Of a stretch of 64,000 bases of DNA, positions 59,101-64,000 are shown one piece after another. The notes beneath the pieces are model-generated. The model was not told the origin of the DNA. It searched no databases and saw only the letters and a list, made by a program, of their open reading frames with translations. The stretch's first letter is position 1. The number at the start of each line of letters is the position of its first letter. Origin of the DNA: Lytechinus variegatus (Eukaryota; Echinodermata; Echinoidea; Temnopleuroida; Toxopneustidae); NCBI RefSeq assembly GCF_018143015.1, contig NC_054746.1, forward strand, positions 33,450,830-33,514,829, written 5' to 3'. Both the position numbers and the translations under genes were made by a program.

Positions 59101-61073
59101 GACTACTCTTCCATGTACTCCAATACATATTATGGCTAAAATGCCATTTTTCCCAAAAGTTTTATTTCAAATTATATTTTTCTTTCATGAGGACATACTA
59201 CAATATACTACCTGGGTTATATTTAGATTACTGCCCCAGGGGAATGGGTACTTAGGAGAAAACCACAAATCCCTGATAATAAAGTACATGGCCTATGGGA
59301 AAGTTGTCCTTGCCCCTTGTCATAATTTACTTACCCAGTTGCCAATTTGAAATATACATAGTATTAGTGATCTCAATTTTAAAGCAGCTATAACTTTCTT
59401 ATTGCTTGTCCGATTTCTTTCAAACTTTCACCATTCTGTTTAATTTATTTTTCTCCTTCCCAACATAACATGTTATGGCCAAGGCTGGATTCCCCTTTAA
59501 GCAACTTTTTTGCGTACAAAGCTATTGGGAAATGAGGCATCAAATATCATTGCTGGGGCAAGAGACAATTTAATTGCAAACCAGTAATTTTGGTTAAAAG
59601 CTGATGCACAATTATAGAATGAGCAAACAATTTTTTGATATTATTCAATATGACTCTTGATGTCATTACGAGTTAAAAATAAATCATGTGATGAGTTTTC
59701 TATACAATTTGTATATTTCGAGTATATAATGCACTTTTAGTAACATAAGTGTTGTGTCAAGTCCAAATAAAGCTTGTGCCATTCCAATATGCTGCTTCCA
59801 TAATATGCTGGCAGTTTTGATTGATGTGAAGATATTAAGGTGACCACAATGATATGCTTTGCATGAAGATGTCCTGATAACAATAAAACTGTTTGGTGTT
59901 ATTTATTGTACATTAGTTTCATTGAAATCATTCACAAATATTTTTTCCTTGATCAATTGCTAGGCTTAGTGTTACAGAGCCCAGGGTACTGAGAGGTGAA
60001 TGTTGTTTTTGCAAGCTAAGTTACCCTTTGTTTTACTCTGATGGATGAAACTATTGCTGATATCATGTCAGTGTGACCTTATGTATCTTCTTCATTTCTG
60101 TGCAGGACACCTAGAAGTAGGCTGGGAGAAGGACAAGGCCCTGCAGGATGAGTTTGCCAAGCGAGATCAGGTGTTCCTGGATGATATCACCGATCTCTGT
60201 CGCCGTGCTGACCGTCGGGAGCAGGTGGTATCAGACATCACGGACAAACTCCAGCAGGAGATACTGATGCTGGCCTCTCTCCTAGAGACAGTCGCTGAAA
60301 GAAGACCTCCAAGTGAGTATACTAGTGCTGTTGGTGATGAGAGATTATTATGATGTGGATGACGATGTTGACAATGATGTGGATGATGATGGTGATGATG
60401 ATGCTGTGAAGGGCGGGAAGACTATTGACAGGCAAGGCATCTCTCTGTGGATTGGAAGACACAGTGAGTATTTAATGAAGAGAGATGGGTGAAGTGAAGG
60501 TGGTGTTTGTGATGTAAACGTGATGATAATTGTGAAGAGGATGATGAAATGATGATGATGATTAAGATTTAAGATGATTATATGGTTGATGATGATTTTA
60601 ATTATGATTGTGATGATATGATCTTGATGGTGATTTTGGTTATGATAATGGTGATTGTGGTGACGTTGATGGCATCATGGCAGTCTAATGAATGATGATG
60701 ACGATCATGATGCTGATGGCAATGATGACGCTAATGCTGCTGATGATGGTGATAATGAAGAAGACAACCATGACAACGATGATTGAAATGGTGATAGTGG
60801 TGGTCAGAATGCTAATGACCATTTTGACGATAACACCCTGATAATGACTTAATTGAAATTAATATTTTAATATTATATTTGTCTAAATGTATTCGTTTAA
60901 TTTTACCTGCAGATACCAGTCAGGGTAGTCGACCAACCACAGTCCCACGCCCACCTACCGTCCTGAGAGAATACCTAGACTCACGCACCAACCTCACAAC
61001 GCAAGCAGGAAGAAAGACAGAGCTACAAAGTCAGCCCAACCTTCTCAATCAGACTGTACCCGAAGAACTCTAG
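23171..61073 (+). CDS. Long coiled-coil protein, possibly CCDC175-like (24 exons)
   Basis: Gene model of 2517 coding bases (838 residues): 23171-23231, 28922-29007, 31877-32041, 36645-36727, 37063-37140, 39171-39225, 40208-40306, 40900-41019, 41551-41660, 42150-42231, 42769-42841, 43274-43337, 43885-43995, 44627-44834, 45645-45776, 46419-46557, 47087-47166, 48708-48728, 49766-49795, 55102-55197, 57773-57925, 58730-58832, 60106-60312, 60913-61073. All introns are GT-AG and every junction keeps one open frame. The protein starts MSASTEMPGVNAALQRLQEL. It is almost wholly charged alpha-helical coiled coil (Glu/Lys/Leu-rich) without signal peptide or membrane segment; a Pro-rich break (LPPKVKEKLPELPPIGESFF) lies about three quarters along and the C-terminus ends NLLNQTVPEEL. 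Size and layout suggest CCDC175 (human about 790 residues), but I could not align it. Exons 18 and 19 (21 and 30 nt) are the least certain. The partner and role are unknown; a ciliary or sperm role is only a guess. Confidence 0.8.
23280..23760. other. GC/CpG-rich start of intron 1
   Basis: The first few hundred bases after exon 1 are richer in G+C and CpG than the surroundings and include two copies of the palindrome TGTCCGGACA (about 23411 and 23609). It may extend the promoter or be a repeat fragment. Confidence 0.35.
24176..24400. mobile_element. 225-bp near-perfect palindromic (foldback) MITE
   Basis: Two arms of about 95 bp (CGGTAGGCACTTAAGAACCA ... and its complement ending at 24400) with few mismatches around a spacer of about 28 nt (CACACTGAGTGCATGCATGC...). 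The transcript would form one long hairpin. No coding capacity. Confidence 0.85.
25584..25755 (+). mobile_element. SINE with 7SL RNA/Alu-like head and (CA)n tail
   Basis: The head GGGCGTTGTGGCG(T)GCACCTGTAATCC, then AAGCTGTGCGGAAG, resembles the 5' Alu domain of 7SL RNA (human GGGCGCGGTGGCGCGTGCCTGTAGTCC...AGCT). A pol III B-box-like GGTTCGAGCCC follows at 25642-25652. The body has a GTCACGTC/GGTGACG stem and the 3' end is (AC)n at about 25740-25752. Dependence on 7SL rather than a tRNA is inferred from by-eye similarity. Confidence 0.55.
25860..26180. other. Interior of the ACTGGTC element, no feature seen
   Basis: AT-rich filler; ACGAATTAGGTGGTCTGTC at about 25880 recurs inverted at 27476-27491 (GACAGACCACCTAATA), suggesting the interior is itself a nested inverted-repeat element spanning about 25878-27492. 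Confidence 0.45.
26180..26265 (-). tRNA. tRNA-like sequence (pseudogene or SINE head)
   Basis: On the minus strand both internal pol III boxes are perfect: A box TGGCTCAATGG (26245-26235) and B box GGTTCGAGTCC (26201-26191), 33 nt apart. The T stem pairs only partly and no perfect acceptor stem is seen, so this is probably a tRNA-derived pseudogene carried by a repeat. Confidence 0.5.
26680..27330. repeat. TGACGTCAT- and TGACCTTTGA-rich repeat DNA
   Basis: Contains GATGACGTCAT three times (about 26677, 26721, 27285), alternating CG-rich GCGCGCGC words, and runs of TGACCTTTGACC (about 27148-27200). No coding similarity. It belongs to the interior of the 24833-28042 element. Confidence 0.4.
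28053..28139. repeat. 87-bp hairpin next to the ACTGGTC element
   Basis: Arms CTCTCTTTCTACCCCTG..TCGATCGGCCATTTT and AAAATGGCCGATCGA..CTGGGGTAGAAGGAGAG are complementary with few mismatches around a 15-nt loop. It begins 10 bp beyond the transposon end. Confidence 0.7.
28140..28310. other. GC-rich intronic segment
   Basis: A CpG-containing stretch (CACGGTAAGCCCGTGGGCTGCACGGGCGC and following) unlike its AT-rich neighbours. It contains GGTACGGTACC-like repeats near 28238. No gene recognised; could be a repeat fragment or alternative promoter. Confidence 0.3.
29267..29732. mobile_element. hAT-like MITE rich in CAATTACAATTAC, 8-bp target duplication
   Basis: Flanked by perfect 8-bp direct repeats CCTATATC (29259-29266 and 29733-29740). 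Ends TAGAGTTGGGCTC and CAGGGTTGTGTTAAT (complement) are imperfect inverted repeats. The 466-bp interior is dominated by AATTACAATTA words in both orientations, with no coding frame. Confidence 0.75.
30310..30380. repeat. Pyrimidine-rich low-complexity tract (left part)
   Basis: CT-rich tract interrupted by the element at 30387-30846 and continuing beyond it. Confidence 0.6.
30387..30846. mobile_element. 460-bp MITE with CCCCGAGGGGG ends and 7-bp target duplication
   Basis: Starts CCCCGAGGGGGGGGGGGTAG (then TCAA) and ends with the complement (TTGACTGCCCC...CCTCGGG). Flanked by CTTCATC on both sides (30380-30386 and 30847-30853). The interior repeats a TTTAGGGTATGTTTTTTCC-like unit. No coding frame. 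Confidence 0.75.
30847..31045. repeat. Pyrimidine-rich low-complexity tract (right part)
   Basis: (TCTC)n-rich sequence; the Ser/Leu-rich frames across it are artefacts. Confidence 0.8.
32227..33490 (+). mobile_element. 5'-truncated non-LTR retrotransposon (LINE)
   Basis: An open frame at 32227-33099 (290 codons, no stops) encodes the C-terminal half of a reverse transcriptase. It begins just before the catalytic FILYADDT motif and continues with NKLSLNKSKTQCVIF, FLGVILSSTLCWDVHI and YNAFILSHLTYCNSIWG, the palm/thumb blocks of Jockey/CR1/L2-group LINEs. About 390 bp of 3' UTR follow, ending in a (GAATT)n tail at 33471-33490. The endonuclease and the first RT motifs are missing. The intact frame suggests a fairly recent insertion. 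It sits in the intron between 32041 and 36645 of the coiled-coil gene, sense orientation. Confidence 0.88.
33718..34832. mobile_element. 1.1-kb repeat with tandem ~160-bp units carrying DR1 sites (copy 1)
   Basis: Begins TTGTCTCACCTGCGAAGC and ends GCAGGTGAGAC...CATTCCACTTGTT; GTCTCACCTGC and GCAGGTGAGAC are inverted near the ends. A GC-rich start (ACGGCGGCGGCGG) is followed by about five tandem units of 150-200 bp. Each has CATGACCAAGGTCAAAGGTC plus TATGGA(T/C)CT and ATCACTGAACATCCT blocks. A perfect AGGTCA-A-AGGTCA occurs at 33935, 34137, 34290, 34453 and 34606. Non-coding. Confidence 0.85.
34833..36640. other. Intronic AT-rich sequence
   Basis: No exon seen. It contains a 21-nt palindrome centred on GGGTGACCC at 35634-35654. 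Sequence on both sides of copy 1 (33540-33717 and 34833 onward) may be one older repeat that the element interrupted. Confidence 0.4.
37951..38315. mobile_element. 365-bp element with 78-bp direct terminal repeats and tRNA-like core
   Basis: Direct repeats at 37951-38028 and 38238-38315 (78 bp each, about three differences) flank 209 bp. The element is flanked by the 7-bp duplication ACATAAG (37944-37950, 38316-38322) inside a DR1-carrying repeat, so it is a real insertion. Each terminal repeat can fold: AGGAGGTAATG pairs with CATTACTCCT and, inside, AATTTG with CAAATT. The core holds a minus-strand tRNA-like sequence. It resembles terminal-repeat retrotransposons in miniature, but ends AT...AG rather than TG...CA. 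No protein frame. Confidence 0.75.
38075..38146 (-). tRNA. tRNA-like sequence inside the direct-repeat element
   Basis: 72 nt on the minus strand with a perfect 7-bp acceptor-type pairing (GAACCAG/CTGGTTC), A-box-like TAGCCTGGTGG (38137-38127), perfect B box GGTTCGAATCC (38094-38084) and an anticodon-type hairpin with loop CTGGCAA (GGC would read Ala). The T stem is badly mispaired, so it is most likely a tRNA-derived pol III promoter module, not a working tRNA. Confidence 0.55.
39693..39976 (+). mobile_element. tRNA-derived SINE with (TTA)n tail
   Basis: Begins GTGGAGCGTTGTGGCCCAGT with a perfect A box (TGGCCCAGTGG, 39705-39715). The B box is decayed (GGTTAAAATCC, 39749-39759). The body includes CTGCACTCGACCCAGTTGAG, GGTACCCGGCAGGATTGATT, a TAA-repeat patch and CGCCTCGGAATAGAATATTC, ending in ATTATTATTA. 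This layout matches an abundant echinoderm SINE type as I remember it. Confidence 0.8.
42232..42366. mobile_element. Short MITE abutting the exon 10 donor
   Basis: Left end GTGAGATTATGATGAAGCAT(C) and right end CTTCATGAAATACTCC are imperfect inverted repeats. The interior (GATTTTCACTG, CCAATCAGAT) matches the MITE at 57316-57454. It starts at the 5' splice site of the coiled-coil gene intron after 42231. Confidence 0.6.
43045..43193. mobile_element. 149-bp foldback MITE
   Basis: Ends GGGTCCTGTCTTACAAAGAA and GGGCCCTGTCTCACAAACAA (complement of the right end) are inverted repeats extending over AATTGTGA. Non-coding, intronic. Confidence 0.75.
44280..44600. repeat. TCTC-rich low-complexity tract before exon 14
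   Basis: Pyrimidine-rich sequence running up to the acceptor of exon 44627-44834; it may serve as an extended polypyrimidine tract. Confidence 0.8.
44905..45179. mobile_element. 275-bp foldback MITE
   Basis: Ends CCTGGGCCAGTCTTACAAAG and CCTGGGCCTCGACTTTCAAA (complement) share a GAGTTACGA continuation. Non-coding, intronic. Confidence 0.7.
45407..45536. mobile_element. 130-bp foldback MITE (GGGGCCCGTAACACAAAG ends)
   Basis: GTAACACAAAGCTTAG at 45414 is mirrored by CTAACCTTTGTGTTAC ending 45529. The interior ATTGATTGCA...GTACAATCAAT also pairs. Non-coding, intronic. Confidence 0.75.
47167..48707. other. Intronic AT-rich sequence
   Basis: No repeat with clear ends and no convincing extra exon was seen in this intron. 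Confidence 0.35.
50791..53567. mobile_element. 2.8-kb transposon with ten GGGGTCGGACGTACA motifs
   Basis: Bounded by imperfect inverted ends CATGGGTCATTCCATAAAGG and CATGGGGGCAGTTCCATAAA (complement). The word GGGGTCGGACGTACA or a one- to two-base variant occurs at 50807, 50972, 51160, 51182, 52999, 53015 and 53196 (plus) and at 51219, 51391 and 53037 (minus), clustered toward both ends. The middle holds a separate tandem repeat. No transposase frame. Lies in the intron between 49795 and 55102. Confidence 0.75.
51700..52300. repeat. Degenerate tandem repeat with TTTTGACCCCTAGATGACCT
   Basis: About five imperfect copies (near 51715, 51836, 51950, 52008, 52172) of a unit with TGACCTTTTGACCCCTAGAT and GTTCCAAGTTTGAACAA blocks, nested inside the 50791-53567 element. 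Confidence 0.65.
53757..54347. mobile_element. 591-bp MITE with ~200-bp TIRs (TTAAAGGGGAATGAAACC ends)
   Basis: Long imperfect inverted repeats: TTAAAGGAGAATGAAACCAT at the left and GGTTTCATTCCCCTTTAA at the right. They include matching blocks for TTTGAGAAAAATC, GAGAAAGTTATGAGCATTTG and GTGTGATGTCACT. TTAA lies at both ends. Confidence 0.85.
56232..56414. mobile_element. 183-bp foldback MITE
   Basis: Left GGGGTGATTCACAAAGATTT..TCTGACTAAAA and right TTTTAGTCAGA..CTCTTCATGAAATACCCC are inverted. A related left half occurs at about 61491-61525 (GGATGTTTCACAGAGATTTA..TCTGACTAAAA). Confidence 0.7.
57316..57454. mobile_element. 139-bp foldback MITE
   Basis: Left GGGGAGCCTTTCATGAAGCA and right CTTCATGAAATACTCCCC are inverted; the interior matches the element next to the exon 10 donor at 42232. 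Confidence 0.7.
58026..58100. repeat. (AAT)n microsatellite and SINE-tail-like sequence
   Basis: AATAATAATAAT followed by TATGCGCTTTATACAGATG, which looks like the reverse-oriented tail of a SINE related to the 39693 copy. Confidence 0.4.
58898..59500. mobile_element. 603-bp MITE of the TTAAAGGGGAA family
   Basis: Ends TTAAAGGGGAATCCAACC and GGCTGGATTCCCCTTTAA are inverted, with internal paired blocks (AATCAGACAAG.., GTTTGAAC.., AAGAAAGTTATGA). Same design as the copy at 53757. Confidence 0.85.
60340..60840. repeat. Degenerate (GAT)n repeat
   Basis: Long impure GATGAT/GGTGAT tract in the last intron; Asp-rich frames are artefacts. Confidence 0.85.
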
Positions 61074-62100
61074 AAAAGCAGTAAACTGTCTTCTAACATC
61101 AGCTATCATGGAAGAATTGGACACAATTAGAGTGTTTACCAAGTAACGGGTGTTGTCCATCATCCAGAGTGGAATCCAGTTTACGACCAATAACTGTTTG
61201 TCATGTTGTGTGTGGAATCCATCTCCTCAAGTGGTAAAAATGATTATCTCACATTCCCTGAAGCAAGCAAAGCAATGTTTAGTGCGGCATGACACTTGGC
61301 TGACCCCTAAAGATGCAATTAGACGACACATTTTTTTCAGTACATTTCACTAAGTCTGGTGCCAGAAAATTGTAATCTACTCCAATGGAAGCTTAAGATA
61401 GTCAGCCTTTGATCTTTCAGAAGAATCCAAGGTCCATCAAAATGTCTTTTTGGAACATTATTTAGATGCTTGTTTCAAACCTGGAGGATGTTTCACAGAG
61501 ATTTAAGTCTGACTAAAAATCATACCTAAATTTTCAGCTGTGTGTGTAGTATACAATGCATGGTACATGTAGTGTTGGTAATATGCTCTGGATCTGTACG
61601 CCTCTGTGTAATAATCAATAAGGTGCACATTGGCATTTGAGCTTTTCTTTTATTTGACTTCACTCTCTGTGACACCCCCCCCCCCACTTGGTTTGAATTC
61701 CTTTCTTACAGCTGGGGCTATTAAGTAGTGGAGTGCAGTGTTAAAGGTTAAAGGTAGAAAGATATCGGAGATATAAGTTATTTACTTTGGTTTATGCAAA
61801 CTTCTTATGTTAGGCAAGGCTTGTAATCGCCAAAACAAAAAATGCCTTGTGTGGTTTTGTATCCAAATTTCACCTATATCTCAAAAAATTAGGCCACTAT
61901 TTTATGCCAAAGGCAAAGATTTGAACGGTTTGCTACTCAAGAATTTTTTGTTTATATTTTGTTGCCCCAGCAGTTTTATGTATAATCTGTACATATTTGT
62001 ATCTAGTGTGTGTTTATTTTATTTGTGAAAGTGCAATATTGTTCTAGTATTTAATAGTGTAGCCTTGGCAATAAAAGTAACCTTGTCAACAAAGGTGAAC
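61074..62100 (+). other. Probable 3' UTR of the coiled-coil gene
   Basis: Runs from the stop codon to the first good poly(A) signal in plausible context. It includes part of a foldback MITE (about 61491) and a C-run at 61675-61685. Confidence 0.5.
62070..62075 (+). terminator. Poly(A) signal AATAAA
   Basis: AATAAA about 1.0 kb after the coiled-coil gene stop codon; the cleavage site itself is not resolvable. Confidence 0.4.
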
Positions 62101-64000
62101 AACTTGAATGAATTTAGTTGTATGGTGATTGTATGAAATCTTTTGTGAATACATGTGCCTTTTGAATATCTATGCATCAGACATGTCAGGGGTAAAAAAA
62201 AATTATTTGAAAAGTTTAGTTCCAAAAAGTATTATATCCATATTTTAATAATGCTTCAGAGAAAATGCATCATTTACTAAATTGACTACTGGCTTCAATG
62301 GAAGAATGAATTTAGGAAGTGTTTTTTTTTTAACATCGTCAGATATTCAAGTTTGAAACTCTTTTTCAAAGATGAATGCCTAATTGAATAATAGATATGA
62401 ATACCTCAGTATTTATCAGAAATGGATCTAGTACCTTTTGGAAGTGAGCTCATAGTTTTAAGTTGTGATTCACTGTTCTTTAATTCATGAAGGATATCAA
62501 TGGCAGATAGGGATAATTAATTTTCTGGCAAAGGTTTACTATTTTGTCAGCTTTTTAAAAAATCTTTGAAAAAAATATCAAATCAATCTCGTGCAATATT
62601 TTTGTGTTCAAGCCAAGAAATATACTGAGGCTTATGACTTTTTTCTACATGATTTTCATCTTATCAAAAAATTATATTTGGGATTGATTTTTTGAACTAT
62701 GTTCAAACAACTTTTTCTGCAAAGTTCCCTTGAAGTTACAAACATGCCCCTGCAAATTGCTCTGGTTTCAATTGTGCTTCTTAATGAAATTCAAAGAACA
62801 GCAAGAAAGTGCTCTTAATGGTTGGTATAAACATGGCCAAATGAAAGTTAATATGCTAATGCATCCAAGCAAACAAATGCACCACAGTACAGGGTGTTCA
62901 GTAAAATGATATGATGTCAAGTGCCTTTTATAATGAATATAAAAGAAAAATGTCATTTTGGAAAATAATGTGCATTGGCTTATAAACTTGATTCAGGCTT
63001 ATTTTCAAATTTAAATGCATAAAAAAAATCAAATTATTTTATACTTGTAACAGAACAAAACTAACACAAAGAAGATGCATTTTACCACATTTTTAATCCC
63101 AAATATATTTCAGCTTGCATCACATTCATGTGGTATTACATTAGATATTATAATTCATTCAACTTTGTTCACTGATCATAGTACTGGATATGGATGTATA
63201 TGTACTGCCTTTTCTAATTAAGACATTCTATCATTTGTTTTGTTAGGGAGTGTTTAAGGAAATATATTTGCAATTGATTGCATTATCTTTTTTTTTTCCA
63301 AATTTGTAATAGGTGGATTAACTAAAGCTAATCAATTCGTTTTTTCTGTTGCAAAGAAGCAAACGAAAATCAATAAGAAATCAATTGCAGGACATCACTT
63401 TTGTAACATACTTTTGGAACAAAAAACTGATGTGAAATTGATTGCAAATTTTGTGTAACACCCCCTTTTCATTGTGACTTTTTTTCGTGTCGGTACTATA
63501 AATATCCCTCTACATAATTTCTATTGTAATTAAATTATTTGTTCAAACCTACTACATCACGTTGTCAGCATGTCTCATCATTTATAGTACAAACATTCCA
63601 TATAACTCAAAATATATTTCAATAGTGATGAAGGGCTTAAAATTCCTACTTGACAAATTACAAAATTCAACGAATAACAAAACAAGATTCATTATTGACC
63701 AAGTACATATTGTATATCTTGATTTTTCACCCCCTTCCACCTTCTTTCACTTAATAACTGGTTGAAATTTTAATTCAAAGATATGTCTTCAAGTAAACTC
63801 CAGAAGATCGTTGTGTGTGGATGACACTTGTCAAAAGTGTTGCATCATGTGAGTAACAATGAAAAAAAAAATCAATAGAAAGCATACATGAATATCTGCA
63901 AAATGAAGTGCTTAAACTTAATGGACCTTGTTCTTGAATTCACCAATTAGCGGTAATGCAGAAATGAAAAAGAGCTTGTTGGGAAGGTAGCATGGGCCTA
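62101..64000. other. Intergenic AT-rich sequence
   Basis: No exon with a supported frame was seen. CAATTGATTGCA and GTGTAACACCCCC words (63290-63465) resemble an old foldback element of the GTAACACAAAG type. Confidence 0.4.

Noticed and set aside
1..64000. CRISPR arrays, bacterial operons or integrated viral genomes
   Set aside because: Direct repeats with uniform unique spacers, bacterial gene spacing and viral coding blocks are all absent; the only reverse transcriptase is of LINE type.

Overview
This is a window of animal nuclear DNA, most likely from a sea urchin or close echinoderm relative. The evidence is intron-rich genes with GT-AG introns, three recognisable animal genes, and very many short transposons. 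Among these is a foldback element whose arms are 15-bp tandem repeats, the architecture described for sea urchin TU elements. There is nothing bacterial, no CRISPR array and no intact virus. All calls come from reading the sequence by eye; no alignment or database search was run.

Genes. (1) 2078-3211, minus: a CREBZF/Zhangfei bZIP factor in one coding exon, with the basic region, leucine zipper, HCF-1-binding tetrapeptide DHDY and the family C-terminal GGVCLHV block. (2) 17202-22893, minus: PIGH, subunit of the enzyme that starts GPI-anchor synthesis, rebuilt from five exons; exon 1 carries an apparent one-base frameshift. (3) 23171-61073, plus: a long coiled-coil protein rebuilt from 24 exons (838 codons plus stop), tentatively CCDC175-like. 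PIGH and the coiled-coil gene are head to head, with 277 bp between their start codons, so they probably share a bidirectional promoter. It contains a TGACGTCT half-CRE and an imperfect RFX X-box.

Layout. 1-2077: CREBZF 3' side. 3.2-3.8 kb: CREBZF upstream region with a perfect CRE. 3.8-5.4 kb: TCTA/TCTC microsatellite enclosed by a perfect 75-bp inverted repeat. 6.3-9.7 kb: TU-type foldback element. 5.7-12.8 kb: many copies of a CTCGCGCTTCGCGCTC mirror motif, G-run repeats and a transposon with GGGGTAAGTTG motifs. 13.5-15.1 kb: two CTA arrays. 15.6-16.1 kb: a MITE. 17.2-22.9 kb: PIGH with a 2.36-kb hAT element in intron 1. 23.2-61.1 kb: the coiled-coil gene, whose introns hold most of the remaining repeats: a 225-bp palindrome, a 3.2-kb ACTGGTC-repeat element containing a 7SL-like SINE, a LINE reverse-transcriptase remnant, two copies of an element with tandem nuclear-receptor DR1 sites, a 365-bp element with direct terminal repeats and a tRNA-like core, a tRNA-derived SINE, a 2.8-kb element with ten GGGGTCGGACGTACA motifs, and many small foldback MITEs. 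61.1-64 kb: 3' UTR and intergenic DNA.

The most interesting theme is that four otherwise unrelated non-coding transposons (10.5, 19.6, 24.8 and 50.8 kb) share one design. Each has its own short motif, repeated many times in both orientations inside the element, as expected for clustered transposase-binding sites. Other top leads are the 7SL/Alu-like SINE head, the direct-repeat element with a tRNA-like core, DR1 arrays carried by a transposon, and a MITE end that appears to supply a 5' splice site.
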